Source: JBOGUF01 sp050696075 (GTDB taxonomy: Bacteria > Chloroflexota > Chloroflexia > Thermomicrobiales > UBA6265). Taken from it: a DNA stretch of 45,917 nucleotides. Location of the stretch: the NCBI GenBank assembly GCA_050696075.1, contig JBOGUF010000104.1, positions 1 through 45,917 on the forward strand, written 5' to 3'. Shown here one piece after another: positions 1 to 9,309 of this stretch (positions are counted from its first letter, which is position 1; each line of letters begins with the position of its first letter). The notes under the pieces are model-generated. The model was given only the letters and a program-made list of their open reading frames with translations. It ran no database searches and was not told the DNA's origin. The translations under genes were made by a program, and so were the position numbers.

Positions 1-79
1 GCTCGAGCCGGTGCGTGGCAGGCCATCGGCGACCGACACGTGCGTGCTTGCGCCATGCGCCATCCAAGAGGAGAGTCCC

Positions 80-184
80 ATGCGGCAGACGTTGAAGAGT
101 CCACTGAACCGACGATTCTTCAACGAAGGTGTCATGCATGGCGATTGTCAATATCGGGATCCTGGCGCATGTAGACGCCGGTAA
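80..184 (+). CDS. Possible 34-codon leader ORF overlapping the tetM-like gene
   Basis: A short reading frame (ATG at 80, TAA at 182-184) has a strong SD-like GAGGAGAG just upstream, better than the SD of the large gene. It runs 47 nt into the following gene in another frame, so ribosomes translating it would pass over the real start codon at 138. The encoded peptide is rich in Arg. tet(M)-type genes are known to carry attenuating leader peptides, so a regulatory role is a fair inference. The peptide resembles nothing I recognise. It could also be a chance frame. Confidence 0.35.
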   Translation: MRQTLKSPLNRRFFNEGVMHGDCQYRDPGACRRR

Positions 185-2111
185 GACGACCCTCACTGAG
201 CGCATTCTCTTCGAGACCGGTGTCATCAACTCGGTCGGCAGCGTCGACAAGGGTACGACGCAGACCGATACGATGGAGTTGGAGCGAGCCCGCGGCATCA
301 CCATCAAATCCGCGGTCGTTTCGTTTCAGCTGAACACGCTCAAGGTCAACCTGATCGATACCCCCGGGCACTCCGACTTTGTCGCCGAGGTCGAGCGGTC
401 GCTGCGCGTGCTCGATGGCGTTGTGCTGGTGGTCTCGGCCGTCGAGGGCGTGCAACCCCAGACCCGTCGCCTGGCGCGGGCAATACGCGCTGCCGACCTC
501 CCGTTGCTCATCTTCGTCAACAAGATCGATCGTCTCGGCGCCCGCGGCGAGGCGCTGCTCGAGGAGATTCGCCGCAAGTTGAACCTCCGCGTCGTGGCGA
601 TGAATGCCGCGACCGGGATCGGCGACCGTGGAGCGGCAGTCGTGACGCGCGATCGCGAAGACCCGGCCTGGCGAGCACCGCTGACTGATCTCCTCGCCGA
701 GACGAACGAGCGCGTGATCGAGGAATTCGATCGCACCAGTGGCGACCTGAGCGTTTCCTTCCTGGCGGCGGAGCTCCGGGCGCAGATCGCGGTGAGCGCC
801 ATCGTTCCGGTCTTTTTCGGATCGGCGATCACCGGCGCTGGCGTGCCCGAGCTCCTCGCCGGGGTCGAGGAGTGGCTCCCCGCGGCCGACGAAGCGACGG
901 ATGCTCCCGTCGACGGCGCCGTCTTCAAGATCGCCCGCCGGTCGTCGGGGGAAAAGATCGGCTATGTTCGACTCTTCGCGGGAAGTTTGGCGGTGCGGCA
1001 GCGCGTGGTGATGCGACGTCGCGACGCATTCGGCGAGCTGGAGCAGATCGAGGAGCGCATCACCGGTATCGACCGCTTCGCGGCCGGCACGGCAACGCCG
1101 GCGGAGGCGGCGGGCGCGGGCGAGATCGTCTGCCTGCACGGGTTGCGGGAGGCGCGGATTGGCGACCGCATCGGGGAAGACGAGCGCAACGTGCGGGAGA
1201 TCGCCCCCGCGTTTCCGGCGCCGGCGCTGGAAAGCATCGTGCGCCCGATCGAGCCGGGCCAGATCACGCCGTTGCGGGCGGCGCTGGAGCAACTCGCCGA
1301 GCAGGATCCGCTCATCTCGCTGCGCCAGCGCAACGAAGAGGGGGAGATCTCGGTCCGTCTCTACGGCGAGGTGCAGAAAGAGGTCGTCGGGGAGACGCTG
1401 GCGCGGGAGTACGGCATCGACGTGTGGTTCGGACCGACGCGGACGATCTGCATCGAGCGGGTGGTTGGAACGGGCGAGCATGCCGAGTTCATCGGAGATG
1501 CTGAGAATCCCTACTATGCGACGGTCGGGATCAGGGTCGAGCCGGCAGAGGAGCGCGGTGGGATTCGCTACTTCCGCGAGCTTGGGGCGTTGCCAGCGGC
1601 GTTCTACCGCGCCATCGAAGAGACGGTGTACGAGACGCTGGAACAGGGGCTGTACGGGTGGGAGGTGACTGACTGCGTCGTCACCCTTACCCATAGGGGC
1701 CTTGTACCGCCGAGCACGGCCGGGGACTTCCGGAAGCTCACCCCGCTGGTGCTGATGCGGGCGCTGCTCGCTGCCGGCACCGAGGTCCGCGAGCCGGTCG
1801 AAGAGCTCGATCTCGAGATTCCGGAGGATACGTTTGGCGCGGTCTGCGGGGCGTTGATGAACGCCCGCGCCACGATTCGCAACGTGTTTCGTGACGGCTC
1901 CGGCTCGTCGCACCGCCTCGTCTGCGAGATCCCAACCGCGGAACTGCGGGCCGTCGAACAACAGTTGCCGGGTCTGACGCGCGGCGATGGCGGTTGGGTG
2001 TCGAGCTTTGCGGGGTATGTGCCGGTGACCGGTGAAGCGCCAATGAGATCGCGCGTTGGCCCGAACCCGCTCAACCGCGCGCACTATCTGGCTGAGGTGG
2101 CGCGGTCGTAG
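138..2111 (+). CDS. TetM/OtrA-type ribosomal protection protein (EF-G-like GTPase)
   Basis: A 657-residue translational GTPase. Ribosomal protection proteins of this family bind the ribosome like EF-G and dislodge tetracycline from the A site. Visible G motifs are AHVDAGKTT (about 10-18), RGIT (52-55), DTPGH (74-78) and NKID (128-131). The C-terminal half carries the domain-IV segment VPPSTAGDFRKLTP and the terminal GYVPVTGE segment typical of TetM/OtrA rather than of EF-G, which is longer (about 700 residues). ATG138 is chosen over GTG129 because GAAGG lies 8 nt before it and the protein then begins directly at the first GTPase strand. Two ABC exporter genes follow at once, which fits a drug-defence operon. 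Real tetracycline resistance is an inference; many soil-bacterial homologues are untested. Confidence 0.85.
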   Translation: MAIVNIGILAHVDAGKTTLTERILFETGVINSVGSVDKGTTQTDTMELERARGITIKSAVVSFQLNTLKVNLIDTPGHSDFVAEVERSLRVLDGVVLVVSAVEGVQPQTRRLARAIRAADLPLLIFVNKIDRLGARGEALLEEIRRKLNLRVVAMNAATGIGDRGAAVVTRDREDPAWRAPLTDLLAETNERVIEEFDRTSGDLSVSFLAAELRAQIAVSAIVPVFFGSAITGAGVPELLAGVEEWLPAADEATDAPVDGAVFKIARRSSGEKIGYVRLFAGSLAVRQRVVMRRRDAFGELEQIEERITGIDRFAAGTATPAEAAGAGEIVCLHGLREARIGDRIGEDERNVREIAPAFPAPALESIVRPIEPGQITPLRAALEQLAEQDPLISLRQRNEEGEISVRLYGEVQKEVVGETLAREYGIDVWFGPTRTICIERVVGTGEHAEFIGDAENPYYATVGIRVEPAEERGGIRYFRELGALPAAFYRAIEETVYETLEQGLYGWEVTDCVVTLTHRGLVPPSTAGDFRKLTPLVLMRALLAAGTEVREPVEELDLEIPEDTFGAVCGALMNARATIRNVFRDGSGSSHRLVCEIPTAELRAVEQQLPGLTRGDGGWVSSFAGYVPVTGEAPMRSRVGPNPLNRAHYLAEVARS

Positions 2112-2148
2112 GCCTCGCCTGCCGTTCGCGGCGAATCCAGGAGTTTCC

Positions 2149-3900
2149 ATGCACCGTTGTCGGGCACTGAACCGCTACTCGCGGTTGTTGGCCCACTATC
2201 TCCGGCCCGAGTGGCCGCGGATGGGCCTGCTGGCCGTGATCCTGTGCGGCGCCATCGGGGTGCAGGTGGGCACGCCGCTGGTGGCGAGCCGCTTCATCGA
2301 CCAGGCCACCTCCGGCGGGGCTCCGCGCGGTCTGATCTTGCTGGCGCTGCTGACCATTGGGCTGGCGCTAGTCGGACAGGGCGTGGCGGTCGCCGAAACC
2401 TACGTAGCCGAACATGTGAGCTGGGTGGCGACGAATGCGCTGCGCGCCGACCTTGTCGCCCACCTGCTGCGGCTGGATGCCACGTTTCACACGGCCCATA
2501 CGCCGGGCGAGTTGATCGAACGGGTGGACGGCGACGTGTCGACCCTGGCGCGGTTCTTCTCGCGCTTTGTGGTCTATGTGCTCGGCAACGCCGTCTTGAT
2601 CGTGGGGGTGCTTGTCCTCCTCCTGTTCGTCGATTGGCGGATAGGACTGGGGCTGAGCGCCTTTGTGGTGCTGGCTTTGATTGTCATGCTGCGCATCCGG
2701 GCCGCGGCCGTGCCCTCCTGGGCGGCGGAGCGGCAGGCGAGCGCCGATTTCTATGGCTTCCTGGGCGAATACCTGGCCGGCCTAGAAGATATCCGGTCCA
2801 GCGGGGCTGGCGCGTTTGTGCTGCGGCGCTGCGCCGAGCGGATGCGGTCGTGGCTGGCCGTGACGCGCAAGGCGCAAATGCGGGGCTACGCCATGTTGGC
2901 CAGCAGCCAGGGGCTGTTTGCGCTCGGCACGGCTGCCGCCTTTGCGCTGAGCGCCATGCTGTTCAGGGACGGCACGCTGACCATCGGCGCCGTTTACCTC
3001 ATCTTCCGGTATACCGAGATGCTGCGCCAGCCAACCGAGCAGATCCGCAACGAAGTACAGGATTTGCAACAAGCGGACGCCAGCCTGGGCCGGATCGAGG
3101 CGCTCCTGGGGATCGCGCCGCGCCTGGCCGATGGTCCCGGCGCCGCGTTGCCGCCGGGTCCGCTGGCGGTGGAGCTGGACGGCGTCTCGTTTGGTTACGC
3201 GGCGGACGTGCCGGTGCTGCGCGACGTGAGCGTGCGCCTGGAGCCGGGCCGCGTGCTGGGTGTGGTGGGACGGACCGGCAGCGGCAAGACGACGCTGACG
3301 CGGCTGCTGGCGCGCTTCTACGATCCATGGGCCGGCGTGGTGCGCCTGGGGGGCGTGGACGTGCGGACGGTCCGCCTGGCGGCGGTGCGCGCGTGCATCG
3401 GCCTGGTCACCCAGGAAGTGCATCTCTTCAACGCCAGCGTGCGCGACAACCTGACCATCTTCGACGACGGCGTGCCGGATGAGCGGATCGGCGCCGTGCT
3501 GGACACCCTGGGCCTGGCCGGCTGGCCGCGGGAGTTGCCGCGCGGGCTGGATACACAAATCGGACCCGGAGGGGCCGGGCTCTCCGCTGGCGAGGCCCAG
3601 GTGCTGGCCTTTGCCCGCGTCTTCCTGCGCGACCCCGACGTGGTGATCCTGGACGAGGCGTCCTCGCGGCTCGACCCGGCCACGGAACGGCTGGTGCAGA
3701 CGGCGCTGGGCCGATTGCTCGACGGGCGGACCGGCGTGATCGTGGCGCACCGCTTGGCGACAATGGCCTACGCTGACGACATCCTGGTTATCGAGGACGG
3801 GCAGGTGCGGGAGCACGGGCCGCGGCTGGCCCTCGCCGCCGACCCCACCTCGCGCTTTGCCGGGTTGTTGCGGGTCGCCACGGAGGAGGTTGCCGTATGA
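2149..3900 (+). CDS. ABC exporter half-transporter, subunit 1 (membrane plus ATPase domains)
   Basis: A 583-residue type IV ABC exporter: about six membrane segments in the first 320 residues, then an ATPase domain. Motifs read: Walker A GRTGSGKTT (about 374), Q-loop LVTQEV, Walker B VVILDEAS with the catalytic Glu (about 500), H-loop AHRL (about 533). The signature motif is LSAGE instead of LSGGQ. ATG2149 is chosen because AGGAG precedes it; an upstream frame overlapping the previous gene is not needed. The stop codon overlaps the next start (ATGA), so the two halves are translationally coupled. With subunit 2 it should form a heterodimeric exporter. The non-consensus signature faces the ATP site in which subunit 2 lacks the catalytic Glu. 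The substrate is unknown; linkage to the ribosomal protection gene suggests an antibiotic. Confidence 0.9.
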   Translation: MHRCRALNRYSRLLAHYLRPEWPRMGLLAVILCGAIGVQVGTPLVASRFIDQATSGGAPRGLILLALLTIGLALVGQGVAVAETYVAEHVSWVATNALRADLVAHLLRLDATFHTAHTPGELIERVDGDVSTLARFFSRFVVYVLGNAVLIVGVLVLLLFVDWRIGLGLSAFVVLALIVMLRIRAAAVPSWAAERQASADFYGFLGEYLAGLEDIRSSGAGAFVLRRCAERMRSWLAVTRKAQMRGYAMLASSQGLFALGTAAAFALSAMLFRDGTLTIGAVYLIFRYTEMLRQPTEQIRNEVQDLQQADASLGRIEALLGIAPRLADGPGAALPPGPLAVELDGVSFGYAADVPVLRDVSVRLEPGRVLGVVGRTGSGKTTLTRLLARFYDPWAGVVRLGGVDVRTVRLAAVRACIGLVTQEVHLFNASVRDNLTIFDDGVPDERIGAVLDTLGLAGWPRELPRGLDTQIGPGGAGLSAGEAQVLAFARVFLRDPDVVILDEASSRLDPATERLVQTALGRLLDGRTGVIVAHRLATMAYADDILVIEDGQVREHGPRLALAADPTSRFAGLLRVATEEVAV

Positions 3901-5693
3901 CGCCGCTGCCGCTCGCGACCTGGCGCTACTTGATGGGGATGGTCCGCTTCGCGCCCCGGCTCTACCTGCTCCACGGGGGGTTGTGGAGCGTGATGAACGT
4001 GACGTTTCTGCTGCCGGGGCTAATCGCCAGCGTCTTCTTCGACACGCTCACCGGGGAGGCGCGCCCGCCGGGGGGCACGACCGGGCTGATCGTGCTGCTG
4101 GTGCTGCTCGCGGTGGGGCGGGCGGCGCTGTGGCTGATCGCCGGCTTCGTCGAGATTACGCTCCGGTTCACGATGAGCGGGTTGGTGCGGCGCAACCTGC
4201 TTCGGCACGTCCTGGCGCGGCCGGGCGCCGACGCGCTGCCGTACTCCGTCGGCGAGACGATCAGCCGCTTTCGCGACGACGCCTACCAGGCCGAGGACGG
4301 CGTCGATTGGTCGGACGAGATCGTGAGCCAGGGGCTGTTTGCCGTGGTGGCGTTCCTGGTGCTGCTGCGTATCGACGCCCGGATGACCCTGGTGGCGATC
4401 GTGCCGCTGCTGGTCGTGACGGTGGTGGCGCGGCGGGCCAGCACGGCGCTGGGCCGCTACCGTGAAGCGAGCAGCCAGGCCACCAGCCAGGTCACCGGCG
4501 CCATCGGCGATATCGTGGCGGCGGTGCAGACGGTGCAGGCCGCCGGCGCCGAAGAGCGGACCGTGGCTCGCTTCCGCCGGCTGAGCGAGCAGCGCCGGTC
4601 GGCCATGCTGACCGATCGCGTGGCGACGCAGACGCTGGACGCCGTCACGGCCAACACCGTGAGCATAGGCACGGGTCTGATCATGCTGCTGGCCGCCGGC
4701 GGCTTGCGCGACGGCAGCCTGACGGTGGGCGACTTCGTCCTGTTTGTCTCCTACCTGGGCTTCATCGCCGACTTCACCGACGCGCTCGGTAAGTTCCTGG
4801 CCCACTACGGGCAGACCGGGGTCGCGTTCGCACGCATGAACGTCTTGCTGGGTGGCGCGCCACCGGCGGCTCTGGTGGCGCCCACCCCGCTGCACCTGCG
4901 CGGACCGCTGCCCGCCCTGCCCAGCGTGCCGCCGCCAGCGCGCGGCGCAACCGACCGGTTGGTCCTCGTGGAGGCGCGGGGGCTGACCTATCGCCACCGA
5001 CGGTCGGGGCGTGGTATCGACGGCGTCGACCTGCGCCTGCCCCGAGGCACCCTGACGGTGGTGACGGGGCGGGTCGGCGCGGGCAAGACAACGCTGCTAC
5101 GGACCCTTCTGGGCCTGCTGCCACGGGAGGCGGGCGAGATCCAGTGGAACGGACACGTCGTGGACGACGCGGCCTCCTTCCTGGTGCCGCCCCGCGCGGC
5201 GTACACGGCGCAGGTGCCGCGCCTCTTCAGCGAGACGCTCAAGGAGAACATCCTCCTGGGGCTGCCCGACGACCCCGCGACCCTAGTCGCCGCCGTGCGG
5301 GGAGCAATCCTGGAGCAGGACGTGCAGGGGTTCGAGGCGGGGTTGGAGACGCCGGTGGGCACCCGCGGGGTGAAGCTCTCGGGCGGCCAGGTGCAGCGCA
5401 CGGCGGCGGCGCGGATGCTGGTGCGTGGGGCCGAGTTGCTGGTGATCGACGACCTGTCGAGCGCGTTGGACGTGGAGACGGAGCGTCTGTTGTGGGAGCG
5501 CCTGTTCGCCGGCGGCGACGTAACCTGCCTGGCCGTCTCGCACCGCCGCGCCGCGCTCCTTCGCGCCGACCACGTCGTGGTGTTGAAGGGGGGTCACGTC
5601 GAAGCCCAGGGCACACTTGCCTTCCTGCTGGCGAGTTGCGCGGAGATGTGGTCCCTGTGGCACGACGCGGACGATCCAGATCTTCTGGTGTAA
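3897..5693 (+). CDS. ABC exporter half-transporter, subunit 2 with degenerate Walker B
   Basis: A 598-residue partner of the preceding gene, overlapping it by 4 nt. It has a membrane domain, a Pro/Ala-rich linker near residue 330, then an ATPase domain with Walker A GRVGAGKTT (about 390), a canonical signature LSGGQVQ (about 494), and an H-loop SHRRA (about 547). Walker B reads LLVIDDLSS: Asp replaces the catalytic Glu. In heterodimeric exporters such as TM287/288 and LmrCD, this change together with a deviant signature in the partner marks the degenerate nucleotide site, and exactly that pairing is seen here. Tetracycline-exporting pairs of this architecture are known (the TetAB(46)/TetAB(60) type), but the substrate cannot be read from sequence. 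A decayed copy of its C-terminal segment lies near 11,008-11,095. Confidence 0.9.
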   Translation: MTPLPLATWRYLMGMVRFAPRLYLLHGGLWSVMNVTFLLPGLIASVFFDTLTGEARPPGGTTGLIVLLVLLAVGRAALWLIAGFVEITLRFTMSGLVRRNLLRHVLARPGADALPYSVGETISRFRDDAYQAEDGVDWSDEIVSQGLFAVVAFLVLLRIDARMTLVAIVPLLVVTVVARRASTALGRYREASSQATSQVTGAIGDIVAAVQTVQAAGAEERTVARFRRLSEQRRSAMLTDRVATQTLDAVTANTVSIGTGLIMLLAAGGLRDGSLTVGDFVLFVSYLGFIADFTDALGKFLAHYGQTGVAFARMNVLLGGAPPAALVAPTPLHLRGPLPALPSVPPPARGATDRLVLVEARGLTYRHRRSGRGIDGVDLRLPRGTLTVVTGRVGAGKTTLLRTLLGLLPREAGEIQWNGHVVDDAASFLVPPRAAYTAQVPRLFSETLKENILLGLPDDPATLVAAVRGAILEQDVQGFEAGLETPVGTRGVKLSGGQVQRTAAARMLVRGAELLVIDDLSSALDVETERLLWERLFAGGDVTCLAVSHRRAALLRADHVVVLKGGHVEAQGTLAFLLASCAEMWSLWHDADDPDLLV

Positions 5694-5859
5694 CGGCTGA
5701 CCCAGGGCGTTCTGCTGCGGCCAAGCAAATGGACATGACTTCGGCGCTCTTCTTTCGTAGACCCATCGACCGCGACGGAGTGCAGGTCAAAGAAAGGCCG
5801 GACTCTCAAGATCGGTGGACCACAGGATGGGGGCAGATCAGAGTTGTATGGGAATCTCG

Positions 5860-8800
5860 TCAAGCGTCAGGGGCTGGTGAGATGGATATGAAGAGGCGCT
5901 TGACATAGCCTTCAGCTGACACCGACTCCACAACTCCTTCATACCGACTCCCCGCATCCATCATAGGAGCCAGCAATTGGGCGATATCGTTGCTCAGCAT
6001 CCCCAGATACTCCTGTTCGTAATGACAACTCACAGCATTTCGGTTGTACACCAAGTCGTAGTCGCGCTGGAACTGCACGGTCTCTCCGGACTTAAGGCTG
6101 TCGGCCGCAATCAGCGCCATCTGCGCACCAATGATCACGTAAGTTGACAGCGGAAATGGGGGAGCCCCCGCGCTTGCTGACTGCCTAATCAGCGGGCTCG
6201 GGGCGACCTGCTGAAGCGCGAAGGCCACGTCTTCCAAGACCGAGCCGGTCAAGCCAAACTCCCTGCCTAGGCTCTCGACGGTCCACTGAGAGGCCCAGTC
6301 CATAAACGCCCGGAAGTTCGGAACAGGGTCGGCCACGGCATACGCCTGTCCGATCTGTATGGCGATGCTGCGGTAGTTGATGCCTGCGGTGATGCCCCAG
6401 ACGGCATACGGCGTGGGCACCCCGTACTTCATCATCGAAGGGAAGAACCGCACCACCGTTGACAGCGTTGATTCGTCAACCTGGAGTTCATTGGTGGCGA
6501 GACGCAGATACGCCGAGATGCCCCAAGGCAACCGATAGCCGAACGTATCCTCGATGAACGCCGATATCGATTCAGGACTGTTGCTCAGGCCGCTGAAGCC
6601 GGTCCTAATCGCGGGGTAGTCTTCGCCAGAGATCCACATCTCTGCTAGCTCCCCCACCTCGAACAATGGATCAGACTTCGGTCGTATCTCCTCAGCCAGG
6701 AAGCAGCCTTCGAGGAAGGTGTCAATCAGCTGCCTTCGCTCAGCTAAGGTAGCGGAAGTGAGCAAAGTCCCAAGCTCCTCAGCGTGCTCCGAAATGTGAT
6801 CTACCATTGACTGGCAGCTTTCAGCAGACAGGCCGGTTGTTGCGAAGTTGATCCGCTTATCTCTATCGGGAACTCGCTGCACTACGCTTCGAAATAGGCC
6901 GCTGAACGACTGCGTGATGGCCTCGATATCGAGAGACTTGCGATCAGCTTCCCTTGCGGCCAGCGTGCTCCCGAATATGCCATTGACCCACTCGTCGGTG
7001 ACCTCTGAGATATCTTCCTCTACTAGGAGCGCCAGCAGGTCGGCGTCGAGGTATTGGAACGATGTCTCGTCAGTAATGCGTTCCTTTACCCGGCGAACCA
7101 GCTCTTTTAGCAACGCGCTCTCAAGCGGTTCCAGATTGTTCTTTCTGTTCGCGTACGACTGAAGCCATCGAACATCACTTGCGTTCTGACAAATGTGCAG
7201 AATCATGCCTTCGGTCTCTTCGCCGGCTCGACCGGCCCGCCCGGCGATGTTCCAGTATTCTCGCGCCATCAACGGAACGCTGATCTCGCCATCGTGGCGG
7301 AATGACGAGTGGATGATGACTGTCTTGATGGGGAGATTGACTCCTTGGGCTAAAGTGCTCGTGGCAACGATGACCTGAAACCGCTTCTCCCGAAAGTCGC
7401 GTTCGATCGCCTTCTTGACTGCGTCGGGCACGCCGCCGTGGTGGACAGAGATCCCGTTTTTTAGCTTGACGGTAAGCGGGTGGTCATCACCCAACCAATC
7501 GGCGCAAACGGCGGAGGAACGGGTGCTTCGTTCAGAGAACTCATGATGCACAGGTTGCTCAGATTGCCTAGTCAGCTGAAGCCGCTTCAGCAATGAATCG
7601 CTCACAGAGTCCGCAATGGCTCGCGTCGGGCAGAAGACCAGCACGGCTCCCGTAGGCGCCAAGGTGTACGCCAGTTCGGCGGCCGTCTGGGCTTTGACCA
7701 GCACGTCGGGAAACTTGCGGTTGTTTCGTTTCCCCGTCTTGAGATTTATGAATGGGAACCGCTTGACTTCCGTGACGTTCGGGAGGAACCCCTCGATACC
7801 AGGAACGTCGTTGTCGCGTAGGAAGCGAACGAACCCTTGGTCGCCTTGCCAGACAAACATGGCGTGGCGCTGCACTGCGGGGCGCCACTCCGACTCACTT
7901 ACGCCAGACTCATCCGAACCGAGCCAGGCTGCGAAGTCCTCCAGGGTTGATTTAGGAATGACGGCCGACAAGGAGACAAACTTGATTGCTGGCCAGCCGA
8001 TGCGAATTCGCGAAAGCAAGAGCTCGAAGTGGGCACCCCGTGTGGCGTCCTCAACGACCTGACCTTCGTCGATCACGATCAGTCCGACAGTGTCGAAGAA
8101 GTCTCTCTTTACGCGCAAGAGTAGGTCGAGCTTTTCGGGAGTCGAGATGATCACGTCAGCTAATGAGAGGAGTTCTTGCTCCGCCTCGTCTGTCTCGAAG
8201 CTACCTAGCGTAGTGGAGAGGCGGAACCCGAGATCTGAGAACAGTCCGGACAGCGAGCCCTCGATCTCCCCCGCTAGCGCTTTGAAGGGGGCGATGTAGA
8301 GGCACCGTCGCTCAGGGTTCGTGATCAGGCGGTTCACGATCGCCATTTCTGCGATGCGGGTCTTTCCAGCACTCGTTGGCATACGCACCATAGTGCTGCC
8401 GGCTTGATCGAATAGCCCTTGATCCAGCGCCGTGACCTGCGACGGCCACAACTCTACGATTCCAGAGTTCTCATCAATTCTTTGACCTAACCCGCGTGCA
8501 AGCAGGATAAGATATCGCAGCCAGGTGGCATCTTGGGGGTGGATCGGTCGCAGAAGTTCCCACGTTGAGCGACGTTGCATCCTCGGCAGAGTTTGGCTGA
8601 GGAGGCGCACCAGACCGTGGTGGCTTATTGCGCCGATCGATGCAAAGCCCGCAGATGCCGCTCCAAGCATCGCCAAGGCGCGATTCAAGCGAGACTCATT
8701 GCCACGAAGGAAGTAGTTGGACGCTTCGGTGATTGCCCCGGCTACCAACCCCTGGGCTGTGAGGCTCAGTAGCTCCGTAGTGTCAATAGCATCATCCGAA

Positions 8801-9309
8801 ATAACCTCCGGAGATGTCTCGAGAATTTCGTTTGCACCCTTGATGGCTTGGAAGAACTGGCGGCGGAAGAAGTTGGCGATGAGGACTATCAGCGCATCGG
8901 CGTCTGCGCGTCGCTGGGTGACGGTAAGGTCGCGCGCGAGGCAAACAGAATTCGCCTGGTAGCCAGCCAGTTCATAGGCGAGTATCGCGTTTACCTGGGC
9001 TATCGACTTTGCTTTCCCGCTGGAGATTCGCGAAACGCTCTCCCAGATCTGTCCGAGACGTCGCGCTGTACTGCTGAGGTCGGCGGAGGCTCTGTCTGCG
9101 TCGTCAATGATCGACTCGACATCGATCAACGCTGCGGTGGCGTTTCGAAGTAGGCGGGGCAAGTTGTAGTTCCAACTGACTTCAGGAGGTTCACCGGGTA
9201 GAGCGGTCAGAGCGGCTCGTGCCCGGATCTGGGCCACCTCGCGCTGGAAGTCATAGTTGGACATGACATTTAAGTGCTGAAGGGTTTCTTGAAACTTGTC
9301 AGTCGTCAT
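5860..9309 (-). CDS. hamB: Hachiman-type defence helicase HamB (superfamily 2)
   Basis: A large DExH helicase of about 1149 residues. Reading from M1 at 9309, the helicase core occupies about residues 290-720: motif I PTSAGKT (about 310), motif II IVIDEGQ (DEGQ, about 415), motif III-like SLSAV, and motif VI NIAGRAGRAGEE (about 695). Long helical regions flank the core on both sides, as in HamB/AbpB. Its start overlaps the end of the upstream DUF1837-like gene by 11 nt; an in-frame ATG at 9330 would overlap more. In Hachiman, HamB is described as a DNA-binding ATPase that holds HamA inactive and releases it when DNA integrity is disturbed. The A+T content is visibly higher than in the neighbours, which fits recent transfer. 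The next gene is convergent, 166 bp away. Confidence 0.8.
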   Translation of the reverse strand: MTTDKFQETLQHLNVMSNYDFQREVAQIRARAALTALPGEPPEVSWNYNLPRLLRNATAALIDVESIIDDADRASADLSSTARRLGQIWESVSRISSGKAKSIAQVNAILAYELAGYQANSVCLARDLTVTQRRADADALIVLIANFFRRQFFQAIKGANEILETSPEVISDDAIDTTELLSLTAQGLVAGAITEASNYFLRGNESRLNRALAMLGAASAGFASIGAISHHGLVRLLSQTLPRMQRRSTWELLRPIHPQDATWLRYLILLARGLGQRIDENSGIVELWPSQVTALDQGLFDQAGSTMVRMPTSAGKTRIAEMAIVNRLITNPERRCLYIAPFKALAGEIEGSLSGLFSDLGFRLSTTLGSFETDEAEQELLSLADVIISTPEKLDLLLRVKRDFFDTVGLIVIDEGQVVEDATRGAHFELLLSRIRIGWPAIKFVSLSAVIPKSTLEDFAAWLGSDESGVSESEWRPAVQRHAMFVWQGDQGFVRFLRDNDVPGIEGFLPNVTEVKRFPFINLKTGKRNNRKFPDVLVKAQTAAELAYTLAPTGAVLVFCPTRAIADSVSDSLLKRLQLTRQSEQPVHHEFSERSTRSSAVCADWLGDDHPLTVKLKNGISVHHGGVPDAVKKAIERDFREKRFQVIVATSTLAQGVNLPIKTVIIHSSFRHDGEISVPLMAREYWNIAGRAGRAGEETEGMILHICQNASDVRWLQSYANRKNNLEPLESALLKELVRRVKERITDETSFQYLDADLLALLVEEDISEVTDEWVNGIFGSTLAAREADRKSLDIEAITQSFSGLFRSVVQRVPDRDKRINFATTGLSAESCQSMVDHISEHAEELGTLLTSATLAERRQLIDTFLEGCFLAEEIRPKSDPLFEVGELAEMWISGEDYPAIRTGFSGLSNSPESISAFIEDTFGYRLPWGISAYLRLATNELQVDESTLSTVVRFFPSMMKYGVPTPYAVWGITAGINYRSIAIQIGQAYAVADPVPNFRAFMDWASQWTVESLGREFGLTGSVLEDVAFALQQVAPSPLIRQSASAGAPPFPLSTYVIIGAQMALIAADSLKSGETVQFQRDYDLVYNRNAVSCHYEQEYLGMLSNDIAQLLAPMMDAGSRYEGVVESVSAEGYVKRLFISISPAPDA

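Noticed and set aside
132..2150. A 672-codon open frame on the minus strand opposite the ribosomal protection gene
   Set aside because: It is Arg/His/Asp-rich antisense translation of a clear GTPase gene, a common artefact of G+C-rich codon bias.
2782..3816. Long minus-strand frame opposite the ABC exporter ATPase domain
   Set aside because: Shadow of the ABC gene; no recognisable protein features.
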